Below are positions 42,556-52,463 of a DNA stretch of 64,000 nucleotides, one piece after another. This DNA is from Brevibacillus ruminantium (GTDB lineage Bacteria > Bacillota > Bacilli > Brevibacillales > Brevibacillaceae). Position numbers and translations under genes: made by a program. The stretch is from positions 5,109,001 through 5,173,000 of the forward strand of contig NZ_CP098755.1 in the NCBI RefSeq assembly GCF_023746555.1, written 5' to 3'. The notes under the pieces were generated by a model. The model made no database searches. It saw nothing but the letters and a program-made list of their open reading frames with translations, and was not told the DNA's origin. Positions within the stretch are counted from its first letter, which is position 1. Each line of letters starts with the position of its first letter.

Positions 42556-42822
42556 CTAGGTACCAGAGAACATCAAATCATACATATGCTTATATGTATG
42601 GATATCAAAGACTTCAGACGCCGGCTTGTGCCCGACTACACTGTAGCCGATGACAAGGCCGATGATCAGCGAGAAAAACAGCAGAAACGGGATGATCAAC
42701 AGCTTGGCCAGCCTGAACTGCCAAGCCCTGCCAACTGGCTTCCTTTCTCTCTGCTCTGCTCCCTGAACGTCACGCGGGGAGCGTTTCCCCTTTCCTTGAT
42801 CCATTCGCTTTTCCTCCGACAT
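42556..42822 (-). CDS. EpuA-like small membrane protein (often annotated as DNA-directed RNA polymerase subunit beta)
   Basis: 88 residues. A charged N-terminal 35 residues lead to one membrane helix (LAKLLIIPFLLFFSLIIGLV), ending with IHTYKHMYDLMFSGT. The IGYSVVG...H.Y.L pattern is that of the EpuA family (Pfam PF11772), which misleadingly carries an RNA polymerase name in databases. It lies directly after flhP, as in other Bacillales. The function is unknown. Confidence 0.75.
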   Translation of the reverse strand: MSEEKRMDQGKGKRSPRDVQGAEQRERKPVGRAWQFRLAKLLIIPFLLFFSLIIGLVIGYSVVGHKPASEVFDIHTYKHMYDLMFSGT

Positions 42823-42832
42823 GCCAAGAATC

Positions 42833-43648
42833 TTACCTCGATCTCAGCGAATTCGCAATTCCCATCATTTGATCCGTGATGCCTATCGCGCGGGAATTGA
42901 GTTGATAAGCCCGTTGAATAGCAAGCAGCTGGGACATTTCTTCCTGAACATTCACATTTGATGTTTCCAAAGCGCCTTGACGAATCCGTCCTTCTGCAAA
43001 TGGCATGAAATCGGGAGCTTTCTGGTCATCCAGCGTTGGGGCCAGGAGCTGATTATTGCCGATCTGCTGCAGCTGGTCAGGGTTGTCCACTTTATACAGA
43101 CGCAGCTGTGCGACTTCGTTGCCATCCATCATGACGACACCTTCCGGGGTAATCGTCAGCTCTCCGGCATTTTCAAATGTGATGCGATTGCCGTTTTCAT
43201 CAACCAGGTATTCTCCCGATGGCGTCACCAATGCAAAGCCCGGCAGATCAGCCAGCTCGCTCAGCTCGAAATCTCCGCTTCTGGTCAGACGGTACTCGTC
43301 GTCCAACTCTCCATCTGCGTTACGAAACAGATGCGAGACCAGAAAATAACCATCCCCTTCGATCATCAGATCTGTAGGAACATCGGTTACCTTCATGCTT
43401 CCTGTGGTTACGTCCAGCTTGGTCAAGCCCAGTCTCACGCCGCTGCCAATCCGCAGGCCCGCTGGCGAATTGCGCTGCTGGCTGTCTACGGAGGCCTGCT
43501 CGTTCATGGAATCCGTAAGCAATTCGGAAAACGAGGCCGAACGCCGTTTGAATCCAACGGTATCGACGTTTGCCAGGTTATTGGCAGTATTATCCAGCGC
43601 CTGCTGAACGCTGCGCAGAGCTGCCGTGGAGATGTTTAGCGATTGCAT
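42833..43648 (-). CDS. flhP: Flagellar hook-basal body rod protein FlhP
   Basis: 271 residues with the FlgG-family N-terminus (MQSLNISTAALRSVQQALDN) containing NTANNLANVDTVGFKRR and the C-terminal rod motif (EMSQLLAIQRAYQLNSRAIG). These proteins form the distal rod of the flagellum and are exported by the flagellar type III system. It pairs with flhO directly upstream; in B. subtilis the pair lies after mbl, as here. Confidence 0.93.
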   Translation of the reverse strand: MQSLNISTAALRSVQQALDNTANNLANVDTVGFKRRSASFSELLTDSMNEQASVDSQQRNSPAGLRIGSGVRLGLTKLDVTTGSMKVTDVPTDLMIEGDGYFLVSHLFRNADGELDDEYRLTRSGDFELSELADLPGFALVTPSGEYLVDENGNRITFENAGELTITPEGVVMMDGNEVAQLRLYKVDNPDQLQQIGNNQLLAPTLDDQKAPDFMPFAEGRIRQGALETSNVNVQEEMSQLLAIQRAYQLNSRAIGITDQMMGIANSLRSR

Positions 43649-43665
43649 GCGTTCTTCCTCCTATT

Positions 43666-44586
43666 TTACCCGTTTACACGCCCAATTTCATTGGCTGCTT
43701 TTTCCAGTGTGCCGTCCAGGGTGGTAATGATGCGCTGGTTGGCCTCGTACGCCCGCAGGACCGTCAACATATCCGTCATCGTCTGGGATGGATCGACGTT
43801 GGAGCGCTCCAGCCAGCCCTGTTTGACACCGTAGAAGCCCACGTTTTCCGGGTCCTCTGTCACATTGACCGGTTCCACGTCGCCCTCATAGCGAAAGATG
43901 TTGGTCCCTTCTCTAACCAGTTGCTGGGGATTGGTAATCATCTTGATGCCCAGTGGTTGATCACCAAGTGCCACCCGTTCGCCATCCCGCAGGTAAGTCA
44001 TTGAGCCATCTTGGTTGATTTCAAGTGTGTGGCCCGCATTGTTTTCCGGCAAATCCGGATCATTAACACGGATCGCTTGGTTTTGCGCATTCAGCACATA
44101 ATACCCGTCTGGCGTTACCAAATAGCCGTCCGCATTGACGCTCCAGTTGCCGTTGCGCGTGTAGCGCAGCTGCTCCGGCTCTGCGGTATCGTTGGCCGGG
44201 TCATTCAATCTGGCTACGCCAAAAAACAGACGTCGCTCATTTCCTTCCTCATCCGGCTGGATGTTATCGAGAAGGGCGACATCATAGGGATCATGCGTCT
44301 CAGCGATATCCCCCTGGCGAAAAACAGGGAGCGCCTCCGACATATAGACACCCGTATGCAAACGACCGATGAGGGCAGCTTGTCCACCCATTTGCGGCAA
44401 CCCCTGGATATCCGGCCCTTCCTGGTCCCGGATGCGAGCCAGCAGTTGCTCTGGGAAAGAACGCATTACTCCGACATCCTGTTTGTACCCTGGCGTGTTG
44501 ATGTTCGCCAGGTTATTCGTTAGTGAATCCTGCTTTCTCTGCAAAGATAACATGCCCGATGTGGCTGTGTACAAGCCTCTGATCAC
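43666..44586 (-). CDS. flhO: Flagellar hook-basal body rod protein FlhO
   Basis: 306 residues. The N-terminus IRGLYTATSGMLSLQRKQDS followed by LTNNLANINTPGYKQD and the C-terminal MLTVLRAYEANQRIITTLDG are the conserved coiled-coil ends of rod/hook proteins. The central domain is the usual beta-rich insertion. The gene begins 7 bases after the mbl stop, so it is co-transcribed with the cell-shape gene, an arrangement known in Bacillus. Confidence 0.93.
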   Translation of the reverse strand: MIRGLYTATSGMLSLQRKQDSLTNNLANINTPGYKQDVGVMRSFPEQLLARIRDQEGPDIQGLPQMGGQAALIGRLHTGVYMSEALPVFRQGDIAETHDPYDVALLDNIQPDEEGNERRLFFGVARLNDPANDTAEPEQLRYTRNGNWSVNADGYLVTPDGYYVLNAQNQAIRVNDPDLPENNAGHTLEINQDGSMTYLRDGERVALGDQPLGIKMITNPQQLVREGTNIFRYEGDVEPVNVTEDPENVGFYGVKQGWLERSNVDPSQTMTDMLTVLRAYEANQRIITTLDGTLEKAANEIGRVNG

Positions 44587-44592
44587 GCGGCA

Positions 44593-45609
44593 TTACCTCC
44601 CGAAAAACTTTCTTTTCCGATACGTTGGCACTTTGTCCAGATAATCCAGCATCATGCCTGTTCCTTTGGCCACGCACATCATCGGATCTTCGGCAACCAG
44701 TACCGGTACCTTCAGCTCGTCTGCGAGCAACTGGTCAAACCCGTGCAGAAGTGCGCCGCCTCCTGTCAGGAAAACTCCCTTATCAATTATATCGGCAGAA
44801 AGCTCCGGAGGTGTTCGCTCCAAAACAGATTTTGATGCTTGTACAATCGCACCAACCGACTCAGCCAGGGCTTCCTGGACTTCGTGGGACCGGATGGTAA
44901 TGGTTTGAGGCAAACCGCTTACCATATCCCTGCCGCGAATATCCATTTCATCCTGGCGTCCGCCGGAAACCGTACCGATTTGTACTTTGATATCTTCAGA
45001 CGTACGTTCCCCGATCAGCAGTTTATATTTGGTTTTTATGTATCTCATGATAGCCATGTCAAATTTGTCGCCCGCTACCTTAATAGAGGAAGACGTGACG
45101 ATATCACCCATGGACAGGACCGCTACGTCGGTTGTTCCACCGCCGATATCCACTACCATATTGCCGGAAGGCTGGAAAATCTCCATACCTGCGCCAACAG
45201 CAGCTACCTTCGGTTCTTCTTCAATGAATACTTCTCGTGCGCCGCCGCTGCGTTCTGCTGCTTCTCGAATGGCTTTCTGCTCGACTGAGGTGATATTCGT
45301 CGGACAACAGATCAGGATGCGCGGGCGTGCAAACATGTTTCTTCCGCTAACTTTGGCCAAAAAGTGTTTCAGCATAGCCTCTGTAATATCGAAATCAGCA
45401 ATTACCCCGTCACGCAAAGGTCGAATCGCTACGATATTTCCTGGCGTGCGCCCCACCATCCGGTGCGCCTCATTTCCTACAGCCAACACTTTCTTGGTGT
45501 GGCTGTCAATTGCAACAACTGAAGGTTCATCCAATACGATGCCTCGGCCTTTAATAAAAACCAGGACATTTGCTGTACCAAGGTCGATTCCGATATCTTT
45601 GCCAAACAT
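44593..45609 (-). CDS. mbl: MreB-like cell-shape protein Mbl
   Basis: 338 residues. Actin-fold signatures: KDIGIDLGTANVLVFIKGRG (phosphate 1), GNMVVDIGGGTTDVAVLSMG (phosphate 2) and GVFLTGGGALLHGFDQLLAD (adenosine). It forms membrane-associated filaments that guide lateral-wall synthesis. The position directly before flhO and after spoIIID identifies it as mbl and not mreB or mreBH. Confidence 0.95.
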   Translation of the reverse strand: MFGKDIGIDLGTANVLVFIKGRGIVLDEPSVVAIDSHTKKVLAVGNEAHRMVGRTPGNIVAIRPLRDGVIADFDITEAMLKHFLAKVSGRNMFARPRILICCPTNITSVEQKAIREAAERSGGAREVFIEEEPKVAAVGAGMEIFQPSGNMVVDIGGGTTDVAVLSMGDIVTSSSIKVAGDKFDMAIMRYIKTKYKLLIGERTSEDIKVQIGTVSGGRQDEMDIRGRDMVSGLPQTITIRSHEVQEALAESVGAIVQASKSVLERTPPELSADIIDKGVFLTGGGALLHGFDQLLADELKVPVLVAEDPMMCVAKGTGMMLDYLDKVPTYRKRKFFGR

Positions 45610-45726
45610 GAAAAGGTCCTCCCTGTACCAGTTACATATCTATCCCTTATCATAGGCTGTTCCACGTGAGAGGACAAGGAAATTCTTATAGACTTAGGAA
45701 ATATTTGTTTGCAATTTGAAATTTTT

Positions 45727-46011
45727 TTACACGCTTTCCTCCTGTTCTACTCGTGCTTTCTTGCTTCTTCTCTTGTACTTGATCTTGGTTGCCTCCCCGC
45801 CGCGCAGATGCCGGATCGCCTTGTGATACTCCAAAATCTCCTTTACCTGGTTCGCCAACTCCGGATTTATCTCAGGCAGTCGTTCTGTCAGATCCTTGTG
45901 TACCGTGCTTTTGGAAACACCGAATTCTTTGGCGATCATGCGAACCGTATTTCGCGTCTCTACAATATACCGGCCGATCTTTATGGTTCGCTCCTTGATG
46001 TAATCGTGCAC
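45727..46011 (-). CDS. spoIIID: Sporulation transcription factor SpoIIID
   Basis: 94 residues, slightly longer than the B. subtilis protein. The helix-turn-helix is ETRNTVRMIAKEFGVSKSTV followed by HKDLTERLPEIN, and a basic tail (IKYKRRSKKARVEQ) contacts DNA. In the mother cell it acts early with sigma-E as activator and repressor. The family match is clear over the whole length. Confidence 0.95.
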   Translation of the reverse strand: MHDYIKERTIKIGRYIVETRNTVRMIAKEFGVSKSTVHKDLTERLPEINPELANQVKEILEYHKAIRHLRGGEATKIKYKRRSKKARVEQEESV

Positions 46012-46149
46012 GCTACTCGCCTCCCTGTTTCAACATTGTCTGTTACAATATATGGGTAGGTGCGGACACATATTCTACGTTTCCAAGCCTGACAAGCCAG
46101 CACGACCACATCTTTTTTAGGCAGCATGTACACATCGCACATTTCGGAG

Positions 46150-46188
46150 GCAAAAAAAAGACCTGCAGAGTACTGATCTCTGCAGGTT
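46150..46188 (-). terminator. Terminator of spoIIQ
   Basis: Minus strand: ACCTGCAGAG-ATCAGTA-CTCTGCAGGT followed by CTTTTTTTT. Confidence 0.9.
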
Positions 46189-46222
46189 TATGGGCAAGTT
46201 TTTCACTCAGGCAAATGGCGGC

Positions 46223-46957
46223 TTACTGATCGTGCATTTCCGACTGGAGCAGGTATTGTTCCGGATCGACAGCCTTACCGTCTACCCGCACCTCAAAGTG
46301 GAGATGAATGCCGGCATCTTTTTCATACACATTGCGGCCGGCAGTTCCCAGCACCTGTCCTTGGGTTACTTCTTCGCCTGGCTTCACGGTTACCTTGTCC
46401 ATACTTTGATAGACGGTTACCATCTTGTCCGCATGCTCAATCTCAACCAGCTGGCCGACGAGCGGATCATTTTCCACCTTCGTCACTTTGCCCGGGAGCG
46501 CGGCCGTCACATCAAAGCTTTTGCCATCTGTCGCCTTCAGGTCGATACCCGTGTGCGGCATGAAGGTATCCTGATACTTGACGAGCGCTTTTTGTTGTTC
46601 TTCCTTGGTTGCCTGATCATCGAAGAAGTGCATTCCCTTTTCGTACTTCACACCTTGGGCAATGGGCCATGCCAGCGGTTGGACGGAACCTGCCACCGGT
46701 ACAGCGCCATTCTCTCCCGGAGTGGCGGATGGATTGCCCGCTCCGTCCTTAGGCGTGGTGATGGCGACGCCGTCCGTGCCTTTTTGGCCCGGGACTACGT
46801 TTGTCACGCCGCTCTGATACCACATCACAAAAGCGAGAATGATTGCTGCGGTTCCGATGTAGATTGCAGGAAATGCCCATTTTTTACCCAACACGTTTTT
46901 CCAGGAACTTGCCTTTTTGAATGGAATCGGTTGATTTTGATTTTTTTGATCTTCCAT
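46223..46957 (-). CDS. spoIIQ: SpoIIQ-type LytM/M23 protein
   Basis: 244 residues from the ATG 8 bases after AGGTGATG; an upstream ATG also fits. A cytoplasmic start is followed by one membrane helix (FPAIYIGTAAIILAFVMWY), a Gly/Pro-rich stretch and a LytM domain. The domain shows FMPHTGIDLKATDGK and GIHLHFEVRVDGKAVDPEQY, so the zinc ligands His-x3-Asp and His-x-His are all present. As I recall, B. subtilis SpoIIQ has lost one ligand, so this version may be enzymatically active. It is made in the forespore and pairs with SpoIIIAH during engulfment. Its location next to spoIID and spoIIID supports the call. Confidence 0.88.
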   Translation of the reverse strand: MEDQKNQNQPIPFKKASSWKNVLGKKWAFPAIYIGTAAIILAFVMWYQSGVTNVVPGQKGTDGVAITTPKDGAGNPSATPGENGAVPVAGSVQPLAWPIAQGVKYEKGMHFFDDQATKEEQQKALVKYQDTFMPHTGIDLKATDGKSFDVTAALPGKVTKVENDPLVGQLVEIEHADKMVTVYQSMDKVTVKPGEEVTQGQVLGTAGRNVYEKDAGIHLHFEVRVDGKAVDPEQYLLQSEMHDQ

Positions 46958-47025
46958 TTTATTCATCACCTCATCACTCAGTATCGCCAGTTTTTTGGCG
47001 GATAAACCTGAGAGAGAGGGGAAAC

Positions 47026-48051
47026 TTAAAAATTTGCTGAAAGTTTGCCCTTCAGGATGAGATCACAATTTTCCAGAGCGACGCCCTGATAAAAGTATTT
47101 TACAATCTGCTCCGCAGACTTCCCTGTTTTGGCCATTCCGTTGGCCCCCCACTGGCTCATGCCGACGCCGTGTCCGTAGCCTTTGGTGGTGATGAGTACC
47201 TCGTTGCCGAGCAGCTCTAGGGAAAAGGCAGACGAATGAAGCCCCAGCTTCTCACGGAACGCTCTGCCGCTAAACTCTTTTCCGCCGATATTGATTTTCC
47301 CGACCCGATTGCCTGTCGTTCTTTCGACGATTTGATACCAGCCGCCTGACCCGGTAGAGACTTCCTTCGCCAGCTTGACGCCCAGACGCTGCTCGAAGTC
47401 GGCTAAGCCGATTTTCACTGTATTCTCGTACCGTGGTGACTGGATATCCCAGGGGCTGGCTACACTTTTCAGATACGGAACGGATGTCTCGAAATACTCG
47501 TTGGCGTTTTCGGTGAAGCCGTTGCTGGTAGAAAAAAACGTAGCGTCAATGGGCTGTCCTTCATAGGTCAGCACCACTCCGGCTGTCGCTTGGACGGCTT
47601 GCCGGATTCGGCTGTTTTTCCACTCGAATTGTTCCTTCCAGCTGGCTCGTCGCTGCTCCTCATCCAAATAGGCCTGATGCTTGACTGTATCGGTAACTTG
47701 TCCGCCCTCAGGCACATCTTCAAACGATTGGGCATTCAGCCGGCGAATGATGTAGGTGCGCGCCGCCATCGCCTGTGCTTTCAACGCCTCCAGCTCAAAT
47801 TCTGCCGGCATCTCTGCTGCGACCACCCCTTCAATGTACTGCTCCAGGGGCAGGGTCTCGACCGTTTTTTTCTCGTTCCGGTACACTTTAACCTCAACCG
47901 ATGATGAATGAACAGCCGGATTTGTCGGAGTCGTTGCTTGAAGATGTCCATCGCTTCCGGACGGTGACGAGAACAGATAGACCAGCGCAGCAGGCAGCAT
48001 AACGAGCAGTATCGGCAAGCCGATGAACCACATCACCAGGTAACGTTTCAT
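47026..48051 (-). CDS. spoIID: Stage II sporulation protein D (lytic transglycosylase)
   Basis: 341 residues with an N-terminal membrane anchor (FIGLPILLVMLPAALVYLF). The catalytic Glu lies in EGVVAAEMPAEFELEALKAQ followed by AMAARTYIIRR, and the C-terminus has KGYGHGVGMSQWGANGMAK, both hallmark motifs. It cleaves denuded glycan strands at the septum and drives engulfment with SpoIIM and SpoIIP. It follows murA, as in B. subtilis. Confidence 0.95.
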   Translation of the reverse strand: MKRYLVMWFIGLPILLVMLPAALVYLFSSPSGSDGHLQATTPTNPAVHSSSVEVKVYRNEKKTVETLPLEQYIEGVVAAEMPAEFELEALKAQAMAARTYIIRRLNAQSFEDVPEGGQVTDTVKHQAYLDEEQRRASWKEQFEWKNSRIRQAVQATAGVVLTYEGQPIDATFFSTSNGFTENANEYFETSVPYLKSVASPWDIQSPRYENTVKIGLADFEQRLGVKLAKEVSTGSGGWYQIVERTTGNRVGKINIGGKEFSGRAFREKLGLHSSAFSLELLGNEVLITTKGYGHGVGMSQWGANGMAKTGKSAEQIVKYFYQGVALENCDLILKGKLSANF

Positions 48052-48217
48052 GCGACAGTTCCTCCCCTCATGTGCTGGACTATTTCAGTCTATGTACAGG
48101 CATGCGCAGGTAGAACGAGAGAATAAGAGAGATGGAAGATTAGAAAAACTTGGCTTATCGCCATGTCAAATAGCGAAAGCCGCTTTAGGGAAATGAAACT
48201 TTCCGAAAGTACAAAAA

Positions 48218-48247
48218 AACAAAAAAGACTTCCTCTGTGAGGAAGTC
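48218..48247 (-). terminator. Terminator of murA
   Basis: Minus strand: GACTTCCTC-ACA-GAGGAAGTC followed by TTTTTTGTTTTTTT. Confidence 0.9.
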
Positions 48248-48280
48248 TCTTCTCTGTTAGCTTGTATGGATTGGTAACGA

Positions 48281-49618
48281 TTACGCAAAGTTGGGGGAAA
48301 ACTGAACTTTGATCGGTTCGACTTTCACTTGCTCGCCCGGATCAGCTTCCACTTCGATCACCGGTGAAACCCGTTCAATCTGGGCACCCAAACCGCGCAG
48401 CTTTTCTGTGAAACGCACATAGCCCCGGTCGATGTGATGCAGGTTGCCTACTTCTGTTTCGCCATCAGCTACCAGCCCGGCCAATATCAGCGCTGCGCCT
48501 GCGCGCAGGTCTGTTGCTGCTACTTTGCATCCTGTCAGCTTGGCGCCGCCCTCGACGATGGCACTGCGTCCCTCGATCTTGATGTTGGCATTCATCCGGC
48601 AGAACTCTTCCACATGCATAAAGCGGTTTTCAAACACGGTCTCGGTCACGATGCTGGTCCCTTCAGAAGCCAGCAGAAGCGCCATCATCTGAGACTGCAT
48701 GTCCGTCGGAAATCCAGGGTAAGGCAGTGTTTTGACGTCTACAGCCTTCAGCGGATTGCTTCTTTTGACGCGAATGCCGTTCTCCTGCTCGTCTACCTCC
48801 ACGCCCATCTCTCTCAGCTTGGCCGTTACCGACTTCAAGTGATCGCAAATGGCGTTTTCCACAAACACGTCGCCGCCCGTGATTGCCGCCGCTACCATAA
48901 AGGTGCCAGCTTCAATCCGGTCCGGGATAACGCAGTGGGTGCAGCCCTTTAACCGGTCTACGCCTTCGATACGGATCGATCCGGTACCGGCCCCGCGAAT
49001 TTTGGCTCCCATTCCGTTGAGGAAGTTGGCCAGATCGACGATTTCCGGTTCCTCTGCTGCGTTTTCAATCACGGTTGTGCCTTCTGCCAGAGCGGCTGCC
49101 ATCATAATGTTTTCAGTCGCACCTACGCTGGCGATATCCAAATAGATTTTGGCACCCTTCAAACGCCCATCTACGCTGGCTTCGATAAACCCTTGTCCGA
49201 TCTTGATCTGGGCTCCCATGGCTTCAAAGCCCTTGAGATGCTGATCGATCGGTCTGGTTCCGATCGCGCACCCTCCCGGGAGAGCGACTCTCGCCTTTCC
49301 TTCGCGGGCCAAAAGCGGACCCATGACCAGGAAAGAAGCGCGCATCTTTCGCACCAGCTCGTAGGAGGCTTCCACACTCGTCACTTGCGCAGCTTGAACC
49401 GTCAGCACTTCATTATCGTATGTAAGGGTAATCCCCAGTGATTTCAATAGGTCACAGATAATCCGGACATCTTCCAAAGCGGGAACGTCATGGATGACGT
49501 TGGCTCCCTCTTCTGCCAGGATTGCTGCTGCAATAATAGGGAGTACGGCATTTTTGGCACCGGATACTTTTACATTCCCTGCCAATGCCTTACCGCCGCG
49601 GACAATAATTTTATCCAA
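48281..49618 (-). CDS. murA: UDP-N-acetylglucosamine 1-carboxyvinyltransferase MurA
   Basis: 445 residues with a TTG start after GGAGGGGTACACA. It opens [20 protein letters not shown] (Lys and Asn of the active site) and has the PEP-binding Cys in [20 protein letters not shown]. It ends slightly longer than usual with a charged tail. It catalyses the first committed step of peptidoglycan synthesis and is the target of fosfomycin in the family. It lies between ywmB and spoIID, as murAA does in B. subtilis. Confidence 0.95.
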   Translation of the reverse strand: MDKIIVRGGKALAGNVKVSGAKNAVLPIIAAAILAEEGANVIHDVPALEDVRIICDLLKSLGITLTYDNEVLTVQAAQVTSVEASYELVRKMRASFLVMGPLLAREGKARVALPGGCAIGTRPIDQHLKGFEAMGAQIKIGQGFIEASVDGRLKGAKIYLDIASVGATENIMMAAALAEGTTVIENAAEEPEIVDLANFLNGMGAKIRGAGTGSIRIEGVDRLKGCTHCVIPDRIEAGTFMVAAAITGGDVFVENAICDHLKSVTAKLREMGVEVDEQENGIRVKRSNPLKAVDVKTLPYPGFPTDMQSQMMALLLASEGTSIVTETVFENRFMHVEEFCRMNANIKIEGRSAIVEGGAKLTGCKVAATDLRAGAALILAGLVADGETEVGNLHHIDRGYVRFTEKLRGLGAQIERVSPVIEVEADPGEQVKVEPIKVQFSPNFA

Positions 49619-49636
49619 TGTGTACCCCTCCGCGTG

Positions 49637-50392
49637 CTAATATTCCGCTGTTATAATCGGCATGCCTGCCGTGATCCACGTACCGGCTTCATCATCCCGG
49701 TGTGTGGCGATCTGCAGGTTCATCTTTGCTTGTCCGTTTAGCGATAGAAACGGTTTCCACTCAGGCGTAAAGCCGGAAATGCTGACCACCGTTTCATCCT
49801 GCATCCGTTCCACTTCTTTTGCATGGAGCGCGCTAAATATCGACAAAATTCTACCCTCCTGTTGATCAACACTCAGTTTACCATTGTACATTCCGCGAAT
49901 ACAAGTGCTAAATTGCGGAACCAAACCGGCTTGTCTGAAGGCTTGTTCATGGCTCTTCTGTATCAAATCAACATATGGTAGAGAATTACGATTTCCTTTT
50001 ATGGACAGTACTAGATATGTGTCAATTCCATTTCCATGAGACACGCCTGTTACCTGAAAGTCGAGCTCGACCCCGTGCGGGGATGACAGGATTTGATACT
50101 GATAGAGGTCGCGAGCTGGAACCCAGGACGCTTCGGAGAGCGCGAAACCCAACCGCTTTGCCCATAAGGATGCCAATTCTTTTACCTCTTCAGGCGTGGA
50201 GAGCTCCCCCAGCGAAATGCGGGTGCGCACTTCCACACTGACTCCTTCGGCTCCGGAGCCTTCTATCGCTTCAACCAAACGTGCGGCCGGCCGCTCTGTC
50301 TGCACTCCTGGCTTCGCTTCTGCCGGCATGAACCACGCCGTCCCCAGTGCAACCACAAGCAGCAGTGTTCCCCAAACTGTCCGTTTCCCCAT
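49637..50392 (-). CDS. ywmB: YwmB-family exported protein
   Basis: 251 residues with a signal peptide (GTLLLVVALGTAWFMPAEA). The rest matches the YwmB pattern (VSVEVRTRISLGELSTPEEV, FSALHAKEVERMQDETVVSI), a family with a TATA-box-binding-protein-like fold and no known function. It is immediately upstream of murA and downstream of ywzB, the conserved Bacillales order. Confidence 0.85.
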   Translation of the reverse strand: MGKRTVWGTLLLVVALGTAWFMPAEAKPGVQTERPAARLVEAIEGSGAEGVSVEVRTRISLGELSTPEEVKELASLWAKRLGFALSEASWVPARDLYQYQILSSPHGVELDFQVTGVSHGNGIDTYLVLSIKGNRNSLPYVDLIQKSHEQAFRQAGLVPQFSTCIRGMYNGKLSVDQQEGRILSIFSALHAKEVERMQDETVVSISGFTPEWKPFLSLNGQAKMNLQIATHRDDEAGTWITAGMPIITAEY

Positions 50393-50488
50393 GTTTATCC
50401 GTCTCCCTTTTTACGCGCCTCTCTCTGTACTTCTCAGTTTGCACGTAAAACTGGAGGGATATACCAGTAGAATCTGTGAATCCTGTGA

Positions 50489-50719
50489 TCAGGAGAAAAT
50501 CTGCCCAAAGATGAGGGACCAGCCGAGATAATTCATGAAAAAGCTGGCGATCTGATAGCCAAGAATGATCGACAGGATGATTTGCAACAGCTTGGCTCTT
50601 GCACTGTTCGGGCTTTTCAAAAAGAGGTCAAAACGGAATGCCTGCAAAGCCCACCAGCTTATCCCGATCAGGACGATGCAGACGGTGATATTGATCAGTC
50701 CGTATACAGATTGGGACAC
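50489..50719 (-). CDS. ywzB: DUF1146 membrane protein YwzB
   Basis: 76 residues with two membrane segments (INITVCIVLIGISWWALQAF, and ILSIILGYQIASFFMNYLGW). ALQAFRFDLFLKSPNSARAK is the conserved DUF1146 signature. The function is unknown. It lies between the nuo operon and ywmB; in B. subtilis it lies between atpC and ywmB, so the nuo operon is an insertion relative to that order. Confidence 0.88.
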   Translation of the reverse strand: MSQSVYGLINITVCIVLIGISWWALQAFRFDLFLKSPNSARAKLLQIILSIILGYQIASFFMNYLGWSLIFGQIFS

Positions 50720-50880
50720 TTCTTTTCACTCCTCTATCGTATGTATCGGTAGATCAGTCCAACTTGTAAGCAACTCAAACAGTTTTGTCCGTTATAGGAT
50801 ACCGCAAGCAGCCACATCCCTTGTATAAAAAACGCCGAGAGATTTCGATTCTCCGATGATCAGGGACGTTTTTCACAGCA

Positions 50881-50914
50881 AAAAGAGGGCGGCCTGGAAG
50901 CCGTCCCCTTTATT
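50881..50914 (-). terminator. Terminator of the nuo operon
   Basis: Minus strand: GGGGACGGC-TTCCAG-GCCGCCCTC followed by TTTTT, 23 bases after the nuoN stop. Confidence 0.8.
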
Positions 50915-50936
50915 GTACCTGATCTCTGCCTGTATT

Positions 50937-52460
50937 TCATTGAAAGTTCGGTGGCAACATGTCACCAAAGTTAAAGCCAGGATTGAGATAGGTTTGCACA
51001 TAATCGGTCACGAGGCCCGGGAATGCCCCGAACAGCACAGTTGCCGCCGCCAAAACCAGGACCAGGGCCCCGATGGTTTTAGGTACCCTCAATGCAGCTT
51101 CTGTGGTTCCCGGACGCATGTACATCTGCCGGATGAAACCGAAGTAGTAGTAGTAGGAAACGACACTGGTCGCGATCATAATCGCCGCCAGCCAGTAGCT
51201 TCCCTGGGCAATCGCGCCCATAAAGATGTAGAACTTCCCGAAGAAACCGGCCGTCACCGGAATTCCGGCGAGCGACAGCAGGAAGATGCTCATCGAGATC
51301 GCCATCAGCGGCGAGCGATGGTACAGACCGGCGAAGCCTTTCAAATCATCCGTTTGCTGATCGCGCCCGACGATCATGATGACAGCGAAGGCTCCAAAGC
51401 TGGCCAATACATATGCAAACAGGAAGAACGTCACTTCACCGAAAAACAGGATGGTCGGCGGTGCGAACGGCACCAGCAGATATCCAGCCTGGGCAATACC
51501 GGAGTATGCCATCAGGCGCTTTACATTCGTCTGGCGCAGCGCCATCGTGTTCCCGATGATCATGGATGCACCGGCGATAAACGCCAGGTATAGCGCGCCC
51601 TGCTCGAAGAAGAAGCGCGTATCGGACTGAACCTGGAAGAAGCAGATCATCAATAAGCGGAACACCAGAGCAAAACCGGCGGCTTTGGACACGACAGCCA
51701 GGAATGCCGTGACTGGTGTCGCTGCCCCCTGATACACATCCGGGGCCCACATATGGTTAGGTGCTGCCGAGATTTTAAAGGCAAGCCCCGCCGCCAGGAA
51801 AGCAAACGCAGCGTAGATCAGGAATTCATAGCCTGACGCAGCAGCTTGTGCCAGACGCCCGGAAATCTCATAAATGTTGGTCGTTCCGGTCAAACCGTAG
51901 ATGTACGACATCCCGAAAAGCGTCACTGCCGTAGAGATCGCTCCAGAGACGACGTATTTAAATGAAGATTCGTTGGATTGCAATGACTTTTTCCGCAAAC
52001 CAACCAGGACATAAGAGGACAGCGACAGCAATTCGAGTCCCACAAACATCGTGATCAGATCCGCGGAGGATGCCATCACCATCGCGCCCAAAAGGCCGGA
52101 CAGCAGCAGGTAGTAGTACTCGCCGCCGTGCTTTACCTCTCCCTGTTTCAGATAACAGACGGACAGCAGAATGGCGAACGCAACGCCACCGAGGAAAAGC
52201 AGCTTGAAGGCATTGCCATAGTTGTCAATGCGGATCGTATCCGCCATATACGCATACGGTTCGGCAAGCGAGCCGATATTGACAAAGACGAAAATTCCAG
52301 CCAGGACAACTCCCGCCAGGCTCAGCCAGCCGATGACTGCTTTGCCCAAACGCTTTCCGGCAAACAGATCAAGCAGTGACAGTCCGGTAGCAAATCCCAA
52401 AATGATAAACTCGGGCAGAAGGTACATCCAGTTATACGAGAAGATATCTTTAACGTCCAT
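50937..52460 (-). CDS. nuoN: NADH-quinone oxidoreductase subunit N
   Basis: 507 residues, ATG after GAGGGTAATCC. It has about 14 membrane helices and the antiporter-like core (HMWAPDVYQGAATPVTAFLA, MAYSGIAQAGYLLVPFAPPT). As one of the three Mrp-like subunits it forms part of the proton-translocating arm. It is the last gene of the operon. Confidence 0.95.
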   Translation of the reverse strand: MDVKDIFSYNWMYLLPEFIILGFATGLSLLDLFAGKRLGKAVIGWLSLAGVVLAGIFVFVNIGSLAEPYAYMADTIRIDNYGNAFKLLFLGGVAFAILLSVCYLKQGEVKHGGEYYYLLLSGLLGAMVMASSADLITMFVGLELLSLSSYVLVGLRKKSLQSNESSFKYVVSGAISTAVTLFGMSYIYGLTGTTNIYEISGRLAQAAASGYEFLIYAAFAFLAAGLAFKISAAPNHMWAPDVYQGAATPVTAFLAVVSKAAGFALVFRLLMICFFQVQSDTRFFFEQGALYLAFIAGASMIIGNTMALRQTNVKRLMAYSGIAQAGYLLVPFAPPTILFFGEVTFFLFAYVLASFGAFAVIMIVGRDQQTDDLKGFAGLYHRSPLMAISMSIFLLSLAGIPVTAGFFGKFYIFMGAIAQGSYWLAAIMIATSVVSYYYYFGFIRQMYMRPGTTEAALRVPKTIGALVLVLAAATVLFGAFPGLVTDYVQTYLNPGFNFGDMLPPNFQ

Positions 52461-52463
52461 GGA

